Positions 42,546-51,980 of a stretch of 64,000 bases of DNA are shown here, one piece after another; the stretch's first letter is position 1, and each line of letters begins with the position of its first letter. The notes beneath the pieces were generated by a model, which did no database searches, was not told the DNA's origin, and was given only the letters and a program-made list of their open reading frames with translations. The stretch lies in contig RPFO01000027.1 of the NCBI GenBank assembly GCA_009746045.1, positions 5,114,146-5,178,145 on the forward strand. Direction: 5' to 3'. Made by a program: the position numbers and the translations under genes. Source of the stretch: Mesostigma viride (taxonomy: Eukaryota; Streptophyta; Mesostigmatophyceae; Mesostigmatales; Mesostigmataceae).

Positions 42546-43607
42546 TAATGAATTAATTAGACTCGTGCTCCCGTTGGGGAGTCCGTGCGGAGCATTAACC
42601 GCGATGGATGGATGGATGGGTGCAAACATTCCTACCGGTCTAATCTATCTACATTGGCTACATACTACATCTATCTAACAGCATTCTAGCTACAACATCT
42701 ATCTAGGCAGCCGCACGTTGCCCTAGGGGGAGCTATCTGGCGTGCCTCCCGCGGGATTGCACACGCGGGCGCTTCCCCACTGGGGGGGGCTCGTTGTCCT
42801 CTATGACCTGGGCCCACTTGGCCTTGTCCATCATCTTCTTCCAAATCACGGAGAGGCCTAGGCCCCCCATGTCCTCTACTAGCTGTTCTTTGAAGGTGCG
42901 GGCCTTGCGGCGTCTAACATCACTGGGCCCAGCCCACGTCAGGAGGTGCCGGCCAGGCTGGGCTGGTCGCAGTCCTGCGGGGGGGCCACGTGAGGTGTCT
43001 ACCTGGTTGGTGCGAGCTAGGTGCCCTACTAGCTGCAGGCGTGCTGGTGATATAGGGCATGCCCTGGTACAGGTCCTCATTGCGCACATGAGCAGCATAT
43101 CCTACTCTGAAAATGGAACGCAGCATGCTGGTGACCGCGCCGTCCAGCTTGCGGGCCAGGTCGGCGGTGAGGGTCCACGTCTCGGCGCCATACGTGAGAA
43201 CAGGAAGGACGAGGACCTTGAACAGGTCCTGTTTCTCGATCTTGCCCAGGGGCTTGCGCCACAGGGCCCGGTATTGGCGTAAAGCGTGCCAGGCGAGGGA
43301 GATGCGATGGTCCACATCAACCTCGCAGCTAGGGAGCAGGCTGCCCAGCAGCTTGACGCGGTCCCGATACAGGACTCGAGAGCCGTCTAGGAGATAGAGG
43401 GGCGGCGCTGAGTTGGTGAGCCCAACCGCCAGGGCCTCTGTCTTCTTGCTGACCTCAAGCCCCACTGCACGGGCCTCGAGAGCCAGGCAGTCAAGCCATG
43501 TCTGCACGTGCTCAGTGTCCTCGAAGAGGGTGGTGTCGTCTGCGTAAATGATGTCTGCTAGCCGAATCTCCGTGTCCGCACCGCCATGCCAGAATTACAA
43601 AAAAGAA
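42546..43607 (-). mobile_element. LINE C: 5'-truncated copy related to LINE B
   Basis: It is flanked by an 11 bp duplication AATTAGCCCAT (42535-42545 and 43608-43618). The 3' end on the - strand is the type 1 hairpin followed by an ATTA-like tail. It holds the RT from YADD (43535-43546) onward: TWLDCLALEARAVGLEVSKK-type sequence, LLGSLLP, VLPVLTYGAETW, MLRSIFRVGYAA, then a frame change near 43030-43080 and GLGLSVIWKKMM. It is about 95% like LINE B over this part. The last 15-20 bases before the right duplication (ATTACAAAAAAGAA) are not LINE-like and may be added bases. Confidence 0.85.
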
Positions 43608-44106
43608 AATTAGCCCATACTTAGGTGGTCGGTTGTACAGTACTTGGGTGGACAGGGACGGGATACACTACACCTTGTAGGGTGATCCGGCACACGTTGG
43701 TGGGTTGCAATGTGGGAAAAGGACTGGGTCGAATGGGATTGGGTCGTATGTACAGTCATTCACGCCTTAAGTTCGGTTCGAGGTTTTTGAGGGGGTCAAC
43801 CCAACTTAACGCGTGAACCCAACTTAAGTCGTGAATGATTTTACTAAATTCTACTAATTTCAACTGAAGATAATATTCTGAACTACTTTGAACTTGGAAT
43901 GCCGAAATCCTATTCGACCCACATGACACATCGAAAGTGCACTTTTCTGGAAAACAGACCTGTGCATGGGATAAAAATCCAGTTATGCATGGGAACCATT
44001 AATTAATTAATTAATAGACACGTGACTGCGTCACGTGAGCATAAGTCCTCAGTGGGAGGGGAACATGGGATGGAATGGATGGTATAATAAGCTATCTAGG
44101 TCCTAG

Positions 44107-47100
44107 TTACAGGGGCATGTGGGCACCGCGGCCCGAATCGCTATGAATGCCATACTTGGTCACACGCGGAGCCCCCACAGGCTTGGGGGTGGTCTCCTTC
44201 ATCACTACTTGCCATCTATCCTTGCGCACCATCTGCCTCCATATTACAGACAAACCAGGAGGCTGCCCGGGTGTGAGCCCGTCACGTCTAGTGTAGCACA
44301 TGTCCATGCCGAGTCTATCACGAAAAGTCCACGGGTGGCGGCCCTGCCGCGCGCGGCCGGGGGCACGCCAGGTGAGGACATATCGCCCAGGCTGGGCGGG
44401 CTTGGTGCCAGCTAGTCTATCTGATGTATCTACCTGATCTGTGCGGGCCAGGTGCCCGGCTAGGCCCAGGCGCCTGTGCCTAATAATGTGGGAAACATAG
44501 GGCAAATCAGCGTACAAATCCTCATTACTAATGTGCAAACCAAAGGGGATGTTAAGGGCCTTGCGCAGCATCTTGGTGACGGCGCCGTCGAGTCGTTGCT
44601 CCAGCTCCTGCATCAGTGTCCACGTCTCGGCGCCGTAGGTCAGGATCGTCAGAATGACGACCTTGAAGAGGTCACGCTTGACGATCCGGGGTAGGGCGGG
44701 GTTGCTCCACCAGCGGCGGTGGTCATGGAGGTGCGCCCACGCCATGCCGATCCGTGTCGTCATGTCGTCCTCGCAGTCAGGAAGCCAACTGCCGAGCAGC
44801 TTGAAGCGGCCTGAAGTAGGGTAGTTGACCTCGGCATCGTCTAAGAGGCGGAGTGTGGGTGGGGGCCCTGCCATGCCGAGGGCCAGGGCCTCCGTTTTGG
44901 GGCTGATTTCTAGACCAACCGCCCGAGCCTCGAGCGCCAGGCAGTCCAGCCAAAGTTGGGCAGACTCCGGCTTCTCGATGAGCGTGATGTCGTCGGCATA
45001 AATGAGGTCAGCTAGTAAATTCTGCTTGTTAGTCGGCCCCCCTTCCCCAAGCTCGTTCGTGATCGCTAGGCCAGGGGCACGGCCTGCAATGCTAGCAAAG
45101 CGAGCACGTGCCTGGCGCATAACATAATCCACTACAATAATAAACAGGTACGGCGACAGGACGCAACCCTGCCAGACGCCGGTCTGCAGTGGGCAGGGCG
45201 GGGTTATGCCGTGCTGAGTGCGCACCGAAGTGGTGGACCCCTCATACAGCGTGCGGATGACGGTAATCAGGGGAGTGGGGACGCGAGCGCGAGCAAGTAC
45301 AGCCCATAGAGCGTCCCAGAGGACAGAATCAAAAGCCTTGATGAAGTCGACGAAGATCAGGATGGCGGGAAACTCACCAGGTTGCAGGAGAGCGATTTCC
45401 TCGAAGAGGCGACGCGCGACGAAGATGGCCATGACGGTGTTGCGCCCAGGACGGAAGCCCATTTGACTTTCCCCAAGGTGACAGTCGAGAGCAGAACGAA
45501 GGCGGTTGAGGATCATGCGCATGAACAACTTAAGTGCGGCGCTCTGGATGCAGACTCCTCTGTAGTTGGCGGGGTCGTCAGGGGAACCTTTGTTTTTGTA
45601 CAGCATAATACGGTAGCTGTGCTGCCACTCAGGAATCGGCGGCGCGTCGGCAAGCAGGATCCGGTTGCAGACGTCAAGCAGGAACCCCGTGAGCGCCGTC
45701 AGCTTAATCACCGGGGCTGGGAGCTGGTCAGGTCCAACGGCAGCATAGAAGCGGAGTTGCTTGGCGGCGGTGCTCAGCTCGAGCTCGGTGAACGGCGGGA
45801 GCTCGTTGGGGTGGGCCAGGGGTTCCGTCAGGGCTGGGTACGTGTAGTCCTGCTCAGCGGCGGGCGGCGTGGGCGGCGCAGGGACGTCCGCCGGTGCTAC
45901 TGCCAGGCGTGCGGCCGCCAGAGGGCCAAGCGGCGGAGGCGGCGGGGGGGCGCCGAGCAGCCGGGACTGGGAGGAATACCACTGGTTGAGCTGCTGCTGC
46001 GGTGAGCCAGAGAGCGTCCGCGGCGCCGGCTGCGCGCCGCCGGCGGGCCGTTGGGCGTGACGCAGGCGGGTCCAGGCGTACTTGCCGTGCTGGTCCTTGA
46101 GGTGGGCGAAGTACTCGCGGACATGAAGGTCCTCCTGCTCCTTGGTCGCCTGCCGGATGGCCGAGTGGTAATCGGCTTTGAGGCGGGCGTAGCGGGCGGG
46201 GTCGCGGTTGTCGCGCAGGGCTTGCCGGGCCTGGATGACGGCGGGGAGCCGGTGCAGGCTGGTGAAGCGGGGCGGGCGGCGGGGGGGCAGTAGGGCCCCG
46301 GCCGCGGGCAGCTTGTCAGCGAGGTGCCGAAGGGCCGATGCCGGGCCGGCAGCGAACAGCTGGGCGTGGCTGGCCGGGATGTCCAGCGCGTCGACGAACG
46401 CCTCTGCGGCGCGCTTGTGGGCGCGTTTTTCAGGGAAGTCCTCCAGAGCGTCGTCAGATTTCTCGAGCAACTGAAGTGTGCGCAAATCAGGTGGTGCCAC
46501 GTGCTTACGAAAGGGCGAGGGGAATCGCAGGCGGATGCGGGCGGTGACGATGCGATGATCGGAGCGCACCAGGGGGATCACATGCGAGCGAGCAGCTAGT
46601 ACAGATCCTTGATGACGCTTGCGCATTACAACATAGTCAATGCAGCGTTCAGTGCCAGTTGGCGAGGTGTGTGTGACCAAAGCATCTGGACTATGTGGAA
46701 AGCGGGTGTTGGCAGTGACCAAATCGCATGTCGTAAGCAAATCAGCAAAAAGTTCGGTGTTGGCATTGGAGACCGTACCGTTGGGGGCGTGCTGACATCC
46801 GCCAGTACCCGGTGGTAGCGTGGCGTTGGCGTCCAGCAGCAGAGCGAGGTAGTTGCGACCAGGGATGCCGTTCGCCAGGTTCTCCAGCGCTGCAAAGAAG
46901 TCCTTGCGGTCTTGTTCTGGGTGGCCGGAGTGGGGTGCGTAACCAACGCCCACCGTCAGGGCGTAGGTCGAGTGGCCCTCCATCGAATGAAAAGTGGCCA
47001 CGAGGAGCCGAGCGTTGACCAGCTGGGGTTCGCCCATGTGGCGTACGGCGAGCGGGGAGCAGAGGAGACCGACGCCCCCGTTCCCGGTGCCGTCGCCGCC

Positions 47101-47544
47101 TCCGTAGTAGAACCGCCAGCCGTCGATGTCGTCAGCAACAAGGGCAGTTGATCCGCGGGCCGATGCAGTGCGCCTGTGTTCTTGGATTCCCAGGATGGCG
47201 ATATTATTGTCGATGCAGAAACCAATAAGATTGGAGACTCGATGGCACTGACAGTCGTCACTGCGCAGGCAGTGACAGCGGTCAGCGTCGGGCTGGAGCG
47301 TGCGGGCGTTGAAGGTGGCGATGACCAAGGGCGCGCGTTGACCGAAAAGGGGGGTGCAGGCGGGGGTGGGGGCGGAGATGGAGCAGGGTGGTGATGGGGG
47401 TGGGGGTGGAGGTGGTGGGGTAGGGGGGGCGGGTTGGGGACTTATGCTTTCAATCACCATTTCGATTCTTCCTGCCAACGCGTCGAGGCGACGCCGACGG
47501 TTGGCTCGGGTGGCCAGGTAGAATGAGTCTGCGTCTGCACGCAT
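44107..47544 (-). CDS. LINE A endonuclease/reverse transcriptase polyprotein
   Basis: 1145 residues from the first ATG (47544); the frame is open for 38 more codons upstream. After a polyproline stretch the AP-endonuclease domain shows FNARTL, GIQEHRRT, YYGGGDGTGNGGVGLLCS, VGYAPHSG, LLDANATLPPG and SDHRIV. RT: LYKNKGSPDDPANYRGV, MGFRPGRNTVMAIF, FVDFIKAFDSV, GCVLSPYLFIIVVDYV, YADD (44989-45000). C-terminal region: LLGSWLPDCEDD, LTILTYGAETW, GLHISNEDLY, GHLARTDQVDT and a final GLSVIWRQMVRKDRW. No stop or frame break occurs, unlike LINEs B and C. No ORF1 is present in the element. Confidence 0.92.
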   Translation of the reverse strand: MRADADSFYLATRANRRRRLDALAGRIEMVIESISPQPAPPTPPPPPPPPSPPCSISAPTPACTPLFGQRAPLVIATFNARTLQPDADRCHCLRSDDCQCHRVSNLIGFCIDNNIAILGIQEHRRTASARGSTALVADDIDGWRFYYGGGDGTGNGGVGLLCSPLAVRHMGEPQLVNARLLVATFHSMEGHSTYALTVGVGYAPHSGHPEQDRKDFFAALENLANGIPGRNYLALLLDANATLPPGTGGCQHAPNGTVSNANTELFADLLTTCDLVTANTRFPHSPDALVTHTSPTGTERCIDYVVMRKRHQGSVLAARSHVIPLVRSDHRIVTARIRLRFPSPFRKHVAPPDLRTLQLLEKSDDALEDFPEKRAHKRAAEAFVDALDIPASHAQLFAAGPASALRHLADKLPAAGALLPPRRPPRFTSLHRLPAVIQARQALRDNRDPARYARLKADYHSAIRQATKEQEDLHVREYFAHLKDQHGKYAWTRLRHAQRPAGGAQPAPRTLSGSPQQQLNQWYSSQSRLLGAPPPPPPLGPLAAARLAVAPADVPAPPTPPAAEQDYTYPALTEPLAHPNELPPFTELELSTAAKQLRFYAAVGPDQLPAPVIKLTALTGFLLDVCNRILLADAPPIPEWQHSYRIMLYKNKGSPDDPANYRGVCIQSAALKLFMRMILNRLRSALDCHLGESQMGFRPGRNTVMAIFVARRLFEEIALLQPGEFPAILIFVDFIKAFDSVLWDALWAVLARARVPTPLITVIRTLYEGSTTSVRTQHGITPPCPLQTGVWQGCVLSPYLFIIVVDYVMRQARARFASIAGRAPGLAITNELGEGGPTNKQNLLADLIYADDITLIEKPESAQLWLDCLALEARAVGLEISPKTEALALGMAGPPPTLRLLDDAEVNYPTSGRFKLLGSWLPDCEDDMTTRIGMAWAHLHDHRRWWSNPALPRIVKRDLFKVVILTILTYGAETWTLMQELEQRLDGAVTKMLRKALNIPFGLHISNEDLYADLPYVSHIIRHRRLGLAGHLARTDQVDTSDRLAGTKPAQPGRYVLTWRAPGRARQGRHPWTFRDRLGMDMCYTRRDGLTPGQPPGLSVIWRQMVRKDRWQVVMKETTPKPVGAPRVTKYGIHSDSGRGAHMPL
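47380..47440 (-). repeat. C-rich polyproline-coding tract of LINE A
   Basis: Runs of GGGGGTGGGGG on the + strand (C-rich on the coding strand) encode PPTPPPPPPPPSPP between the N-terminal region and the endonuclease. LINE B begins at the matching tract (22753-22815), suggesting reverse transcription stopped there. Confidence 0.7.
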
Positions 47545-47795
47545 AAGAAATGCGTGCAGTCTGAGGAGGTTTCGGAGGCGGCCGCGCGAGGCGGGGCTAA
47601 CCTGGCTCACTGCCGACCCGTTGCTCTCTCTCCGACAGCCCGAGGGCTGCGAAGGCAAAGGGGCGGGAAGGGGAGTTAGGCAGATCCCACTGCTAGAGCC
47701 GCGGAGCCGCGAGCCTCGTCATTGATAGGAGAGAAGGGTTCGCAGCGCGGGCTCCGGCTCAGGTGCAAAGCGAACGAATTTATTAGGGGAACCAT

Positions 47796-48170
47796 AAATA
47801 TGTGAAAAAAAAATTTCCAGCCACTTGGGGGTGGTACTACCCCCCAGCATGACCCAGTTATGAGCTCAAAATAGAAAAGACGCTATTTTTGGCCGATTTT
47901 TCCCAGGAGACTGGGCAAACAAAATGTGACCAAACCACATATTTTCCTAAAATCCCCACCCTTGCAAATAAATCTGGCTACTCAGGACCGCAAAATAAGC
48001 AAGTTTAGACTATTTGATGGGGTTTAGCCCAAAACACGTATTTTTTTTGTCCTAAAAAAATTAATCAAATAGTAGACACATGCAACTGGGTCAGTGATGA
48101 TATTTATACTAGGCATAGGGTGGGAATTTCACTCTCACAAAGTTTGAGCTCATTCTGAGCACGTTTACTC
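47796..48170. repeat. Repeat R, copy 2, right part
   Basis: Continues the repeat begun at 43935-43999; compare CCACTTGGGGGTGGTACTA and AAAATAGAAAAGACGCTA with 39478-39545. The copies are clearly diverged. Confidence 0.7.
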
Positions 48171-48289
48171 ATGTTGATTGGTGTAAACATGCAAAAAAAA
48201 AAAGACAGAAAATCCGGGTTATGAGCACAAACCACACCCCTTTTACCCCCCCCCCCCCCACACACACGTTTAAGATTGGAGTCCGGCCA

Positions 48290-48640
48290 ACCCAGGGCTG
48301 CGATCTTAAACCTAAAATCAAATCCAGGGTTGACGATCTTAAACCTGAGAAGATCTTAAACCTGAGGGGGCGCGGCGCGGCGCGCCCCGCCGGAGCCCGC
48401 CAATTGATGCATGAGTCCTGCATGAGTGGAAGTTTTGAAATTAATAGCAACACCGCCAATAAATAATAAAAATATATCAATACCGCTGCTCGTGGTCTGT
48501 ACACTGGGCACTGGCCGGAACTTGGCAGCTTTTTGTACCAACTTTAAGATCTTTTTGCCCAAAACCAGCCCTGCGATCTTAAACCTGAAATTTCAAAATC
48601 CAGGGGCTCATGATCTTAAACCTGAGAATCTTAAACGTGG
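48290..48640. repeat. Dispersed GATCTTAAACCTGA motifs
   Basis: The motif GATCTTAAACCTGA or a close variant (48302, 48337, 48353, 48577, 48611, 48626 region) occurs about six times, separated by GC-rich or C/G-run segments, with two partly repeated blocks. Part of the TIR element interior; no coding meaning seen. Confidence 0.6.
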
Positions 48641-50098
48641 TGGGGGGGGTGTACACCCTAGCCAACCACTAACTGGGGCAAACCAGGTGCAATTAATTAA
48701 TAAAATGTATCATAAAGCTTGCCACCAAATTACAGGTCATTCTGACCTAGTTTGCCCATAGTACATCATGTTATAGCTGCCACCCTGCATGCTTGGTACA
48801 CCGTGGCATGAGGGACACCATAAGCACATTCCTAAGCTTGCCCCCTGCAAATTGGGCAGAAGCACGTAAAGCAAATGCTAGATGCTTGAAGAAGACATCC
48901 ACCGACAAAATCATTACGCAAGCAGGCATGACCACTTGCGGGAATCACCTCATAGCTAACACCCAGTCATGATGCTAAAGGATAAAAGGGCCATCCTTTA
49001 ATATTGTCATAATAAGCACCTGATCCTTATCATCTAGGAAGCCCCAGCCATGTGTAATGGAAGCAAAACATTTAGGAAGGAGATAACTATATAACACATG
49101 TTCACCTTCCCTACAACTTCACACCTTGTTTTCCAGCAGGCTGAAGAGCCAAGACAAGCGTTTATGAGCTCGCCAGCTCCTTGCAACGTTGATGCCGCTC
49201 CCAGGCAGCTTATAGGCCGCCGGTCCTTGACTAGCTACGCAATATACAATGTCTACCATATGAAAAACTCCATAAAACAAAGTATAGCAGAGCCGCAAAA
49301 CTGCCCGATCAACTCTTGCTAGCTTTAAGAAGCACGGCATACGCAGCATAAGGCAAAACATTGAAACCTGCGGAAAATCAGATAGCGCAACTGCAACAAG
49401 TGGCGAACTTAAAATAGCAAGAACACCCGGAATCGGCGCCAAAGCTTCATGCCAGGAACATTTAGAGCGCAAACAGACAGGGCGGTGACATGCGGCAAAT
49501 GAACGTACCACGGCCGGCTTTATTTCCTACCCAGGCGCGCGAGACAGCCAGCCATCCATGGATGGCTTGACCGCGGATTGCGCAGGCCTGAACGATATCA
49601 TTTCAGAAATGACGGGAAATGGCCGCAGATCGAAGCCGCTTAGGTTATTTTCATGGTGTCCGTTACTAAACGCTTCTTCCTGCATCAATATAACCCACAA
49701 ATCTTAAATTCTACCGTCGCAGGCACGCATTAATCTAAATTGATATATGCGGCCAGATTTTCGGATTTATAGACCCCCGGCCCGTGCAAATCTGGATGAA
49801 GAAAGGCACCGACTTTTCAAATTGTGCATATCTGGCTATGAAACATCATACTAGAACATCGTTTAAAACCACCGGCGTACATTTTTCGCTTGTCGCCTGG
49901 CCGATTAGGCAAATTTTTACGGAACGCACGTCGCCATGGCCACCTCCGCACGAGGTACTGTGCGCATTGTGCACCACAATTTCACGGTCCGGGGGTACCG
50001 ACGGTACCGGCGCGAATTTTTTGGCGCAAAAAATTCCGATGTGTCATGTCCCCTTAAGGCGTTAACACAACTTAAGCTAACCCAACTTATAATGCTAA
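48641..50098. other. Right interior of the TIR element, non-coding
   Basis: No credible gene. A/T-rich to 49700, then a slightly more structured end. Short open frames here have no recognisable features. Confidence 0.5.
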
Positions 50099-50121
50099 TA
50101 AGGCGTGAATGACTGTATGTA

Positions 50122-50816
50122 TACATTGTGTCGTCGTGATGTCATGCCGCGCAAATTCAACCCACGGGTCCCAGTAAGGCTTCGTGCAGTAAATCGCGCG
50201 CTCGCCTCGCGAGTCGTGCGATCGCCTTCCCATCGCGGCAACATCCACGGCCCACAACTTGGCTCACGATGTGCGTTGCGTCGTCTCGAGTTCGCGAAGA
50301 ACAAACCAAACGAAGCTTTCATCGCGCGAGCATTGTGCTTGGAGAACAGGACACGTCAATTATTGTTCTCCTGCAGGCTGCAGCTGGTGATCTGTCATGC
50401 TTCCTGAAAATATTCATGCGATCCTGAAAATATTGGGCCGAGTTCATTCAATTGGGTCTTAGAAACGTGGTCAAAGCCCCCATTTTTAAGCGCTCACCAT
50501 GGCGGCATTTCTATCAGGCGAAGATAAAGGTGCCGCGTTGCGGGCGGCTTAAGAGTTTTCAGGTGATGGGTTGGCAAAGTGTGACCACGAGGGATCGCGG
50601 AGTCGCCGGGCGCGCTCTCCTCGACTTCCAACTAGGTCAGTCAAGGAGCGCCCACTAACAGGCTGACTTATCAGCACCGTTTTTCCCTGCGAGAAAGGAT
50701 TGATATCCTTGGTAAGCTGAACCCAGCATCTAACGGAGCCATCCCCGACTTGGCGAGCACGACTATACACGTGTCAGCAGGTAAGGGTAGTCGTCCACAT
50801 TGAAACTCTCGCTGCC
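50122..50816. other. Upstream region of the large host gene
   Basis: No gene recognised. CAG|GTAAGG at 50780 looks like a splice donor in a 5' leader. The promoter is not identified. Confidence 0.4.
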
Positions 50817-51980
50817 ATGGTTACCTTTCCGTGGCATTTCCAGTGTTTTGCCACGTGCTGGCTGCCTCATCTGACGACGCAGATTTCCAACGCTGCGTGT
50901 CCTCGCGTGCCTCATCCTCCATCACCTTCAGGCTTCGCAAGAGCAACCCCTCCGCGAGATATAGTTTCTTCAGATTCGGGCATGGGCGTTCAGCCAAGGG
51001 CACCCCCCCTGGCGAGGGACTCCACCTTCTCGCGGCCCAACTGTTCGATGAACCCGTCGGCAGGGTCAACGGACGGCCCCGACATCGATGCCACGAGAGC
51101 GGAGCACCTTTTCCACGAGATCGCCGCCCGCCGCCCTGGCAGGGACATCCACGACGCCCTGGGCTCCATCCTCGGGTCCGTCTTCGGCCTACTCTCAACC
51201 GACGCCGCGGTCTCCTTTCTACCCCTGAGAAGCGCCCTCAAGCACGCCTCCCTGGCAGATATTCCGCAGCTTCCCGAGCTCTTAAGGGCCCTCGGCTTTC
51301 GGCTCAACCCGCTTGTCTCCGTTGACAACGACGCACCAGAAGTTATCAACAGTAATGACACGGCACACCATGATGACGGGGCAGCCCATGGCATCGATAA
51401 GCATGACAGCGGTAGGTCAGCCCATGCTGATGTCATGGTGACCCAGTCGCGGGGTAACGGGGTCCACCGTGATCTCATGTTGGTCATGCATGCTGCTGAC
51501 GCCCGGACCCACCTGCCCGCGATTCGTGCCGTGCACAAGCTGTGCTTGCAGCTGCACGCGAGTGCGGTGGGTCACCACCCTGCACTCAAAACCGCCAGCA
51601 TGCCCCCTGCCTTTGGTTCCATCGCCCCCCCGCCTGTGGCCCATGGTAATACGATGTTCACAGTGGACAAGGGCGTGGGCAAGGACATGGACAAGGGCGT
51701 GGGCGTGGGCGAGGACAAGGGCAAGGGCGTGGGCGTGGGCAAGAGCAACAGCGTCATGGACGGGACACTGTGTGCTATGAATAGCCATGACCAGACGGCC
51801 CGCATGCAGGTGGAGACACCCACCAGCCTGGCATGCCCTGCGAACCAGCCAAGGAAGCGGCCGGTGGTGGGCTCAGCCAGCGTTTCGGGGGGGAGGGAGG
51901 AGAGCCAGCCCCCCGGGAAAAGGGCCAGGGAGGGGGAGGGAGCTGCGCCGGCGTCCGGGGGGCCATGTCCAGGGTCCCAG
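50817..51980 (+). CDS. Large host gene, exon 1
   Basis: 388 codons, phase 0 at the donor (CCCAG|GTATGC). After a Pro-rich start it has a helical-looking block (51084-51320: [36 protein letters not shown]). Later come DKGVGVG repeats (51664-51745) and a basic [15 protein letters not shown] end that could be a nuclear localisation signal. Confidence 0.7.

Larger units (their letters stand above)
44000..47786 (-). mobile_element. LINE A: intact-looking single-ORF non-LTR retrotransposon
   Basis: 3787 bp, flanked by the 9 bp duplication GGGAACCAT (43991-43999, 47787-47795). The empty-site sequence GGGAACCATAAATATG is seen in repeat R copy 1 near 39450. The 5' UTR is short (under 250 bases) and the 3' UTR is 107 bases, ending in the perfect palindrome CACGTGAC-GCA-GTCACGTG and an ATTA tail. 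One ORF covers almost all of it. The features resemble RTE-type LINEs. It may still be mobile. Confidence 0.9.
43753..50115. mobile_element. TIR element (about 2.6 kb without LINE A), non-coding
   Basis: Perfect 17 bp inverted ends CAGTCATTCACGCCTTA (43753-43769) and TAAGGCGTGAATGACTG (50099-50115), flanked by TATGTA on both sides (43747-43752, 50116-50121). Subterminal AACCCAACTTA and ACATGACACATCG motifs recur in opposite orientation at the two ends. It contains repeat R, which is interrupted by LINE A. No transposase frame is left, so it is non-autonomous. The superfamily is uncertain: the duplication could be TA (Tc1/mariner-like) or the full 6 bp. Confidence 0.7.

Noticed and set aside
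50105-50407. 100-residue + frame after the TIR element
   Set aside because: It starts inside the transposon end and has no recognisable features.
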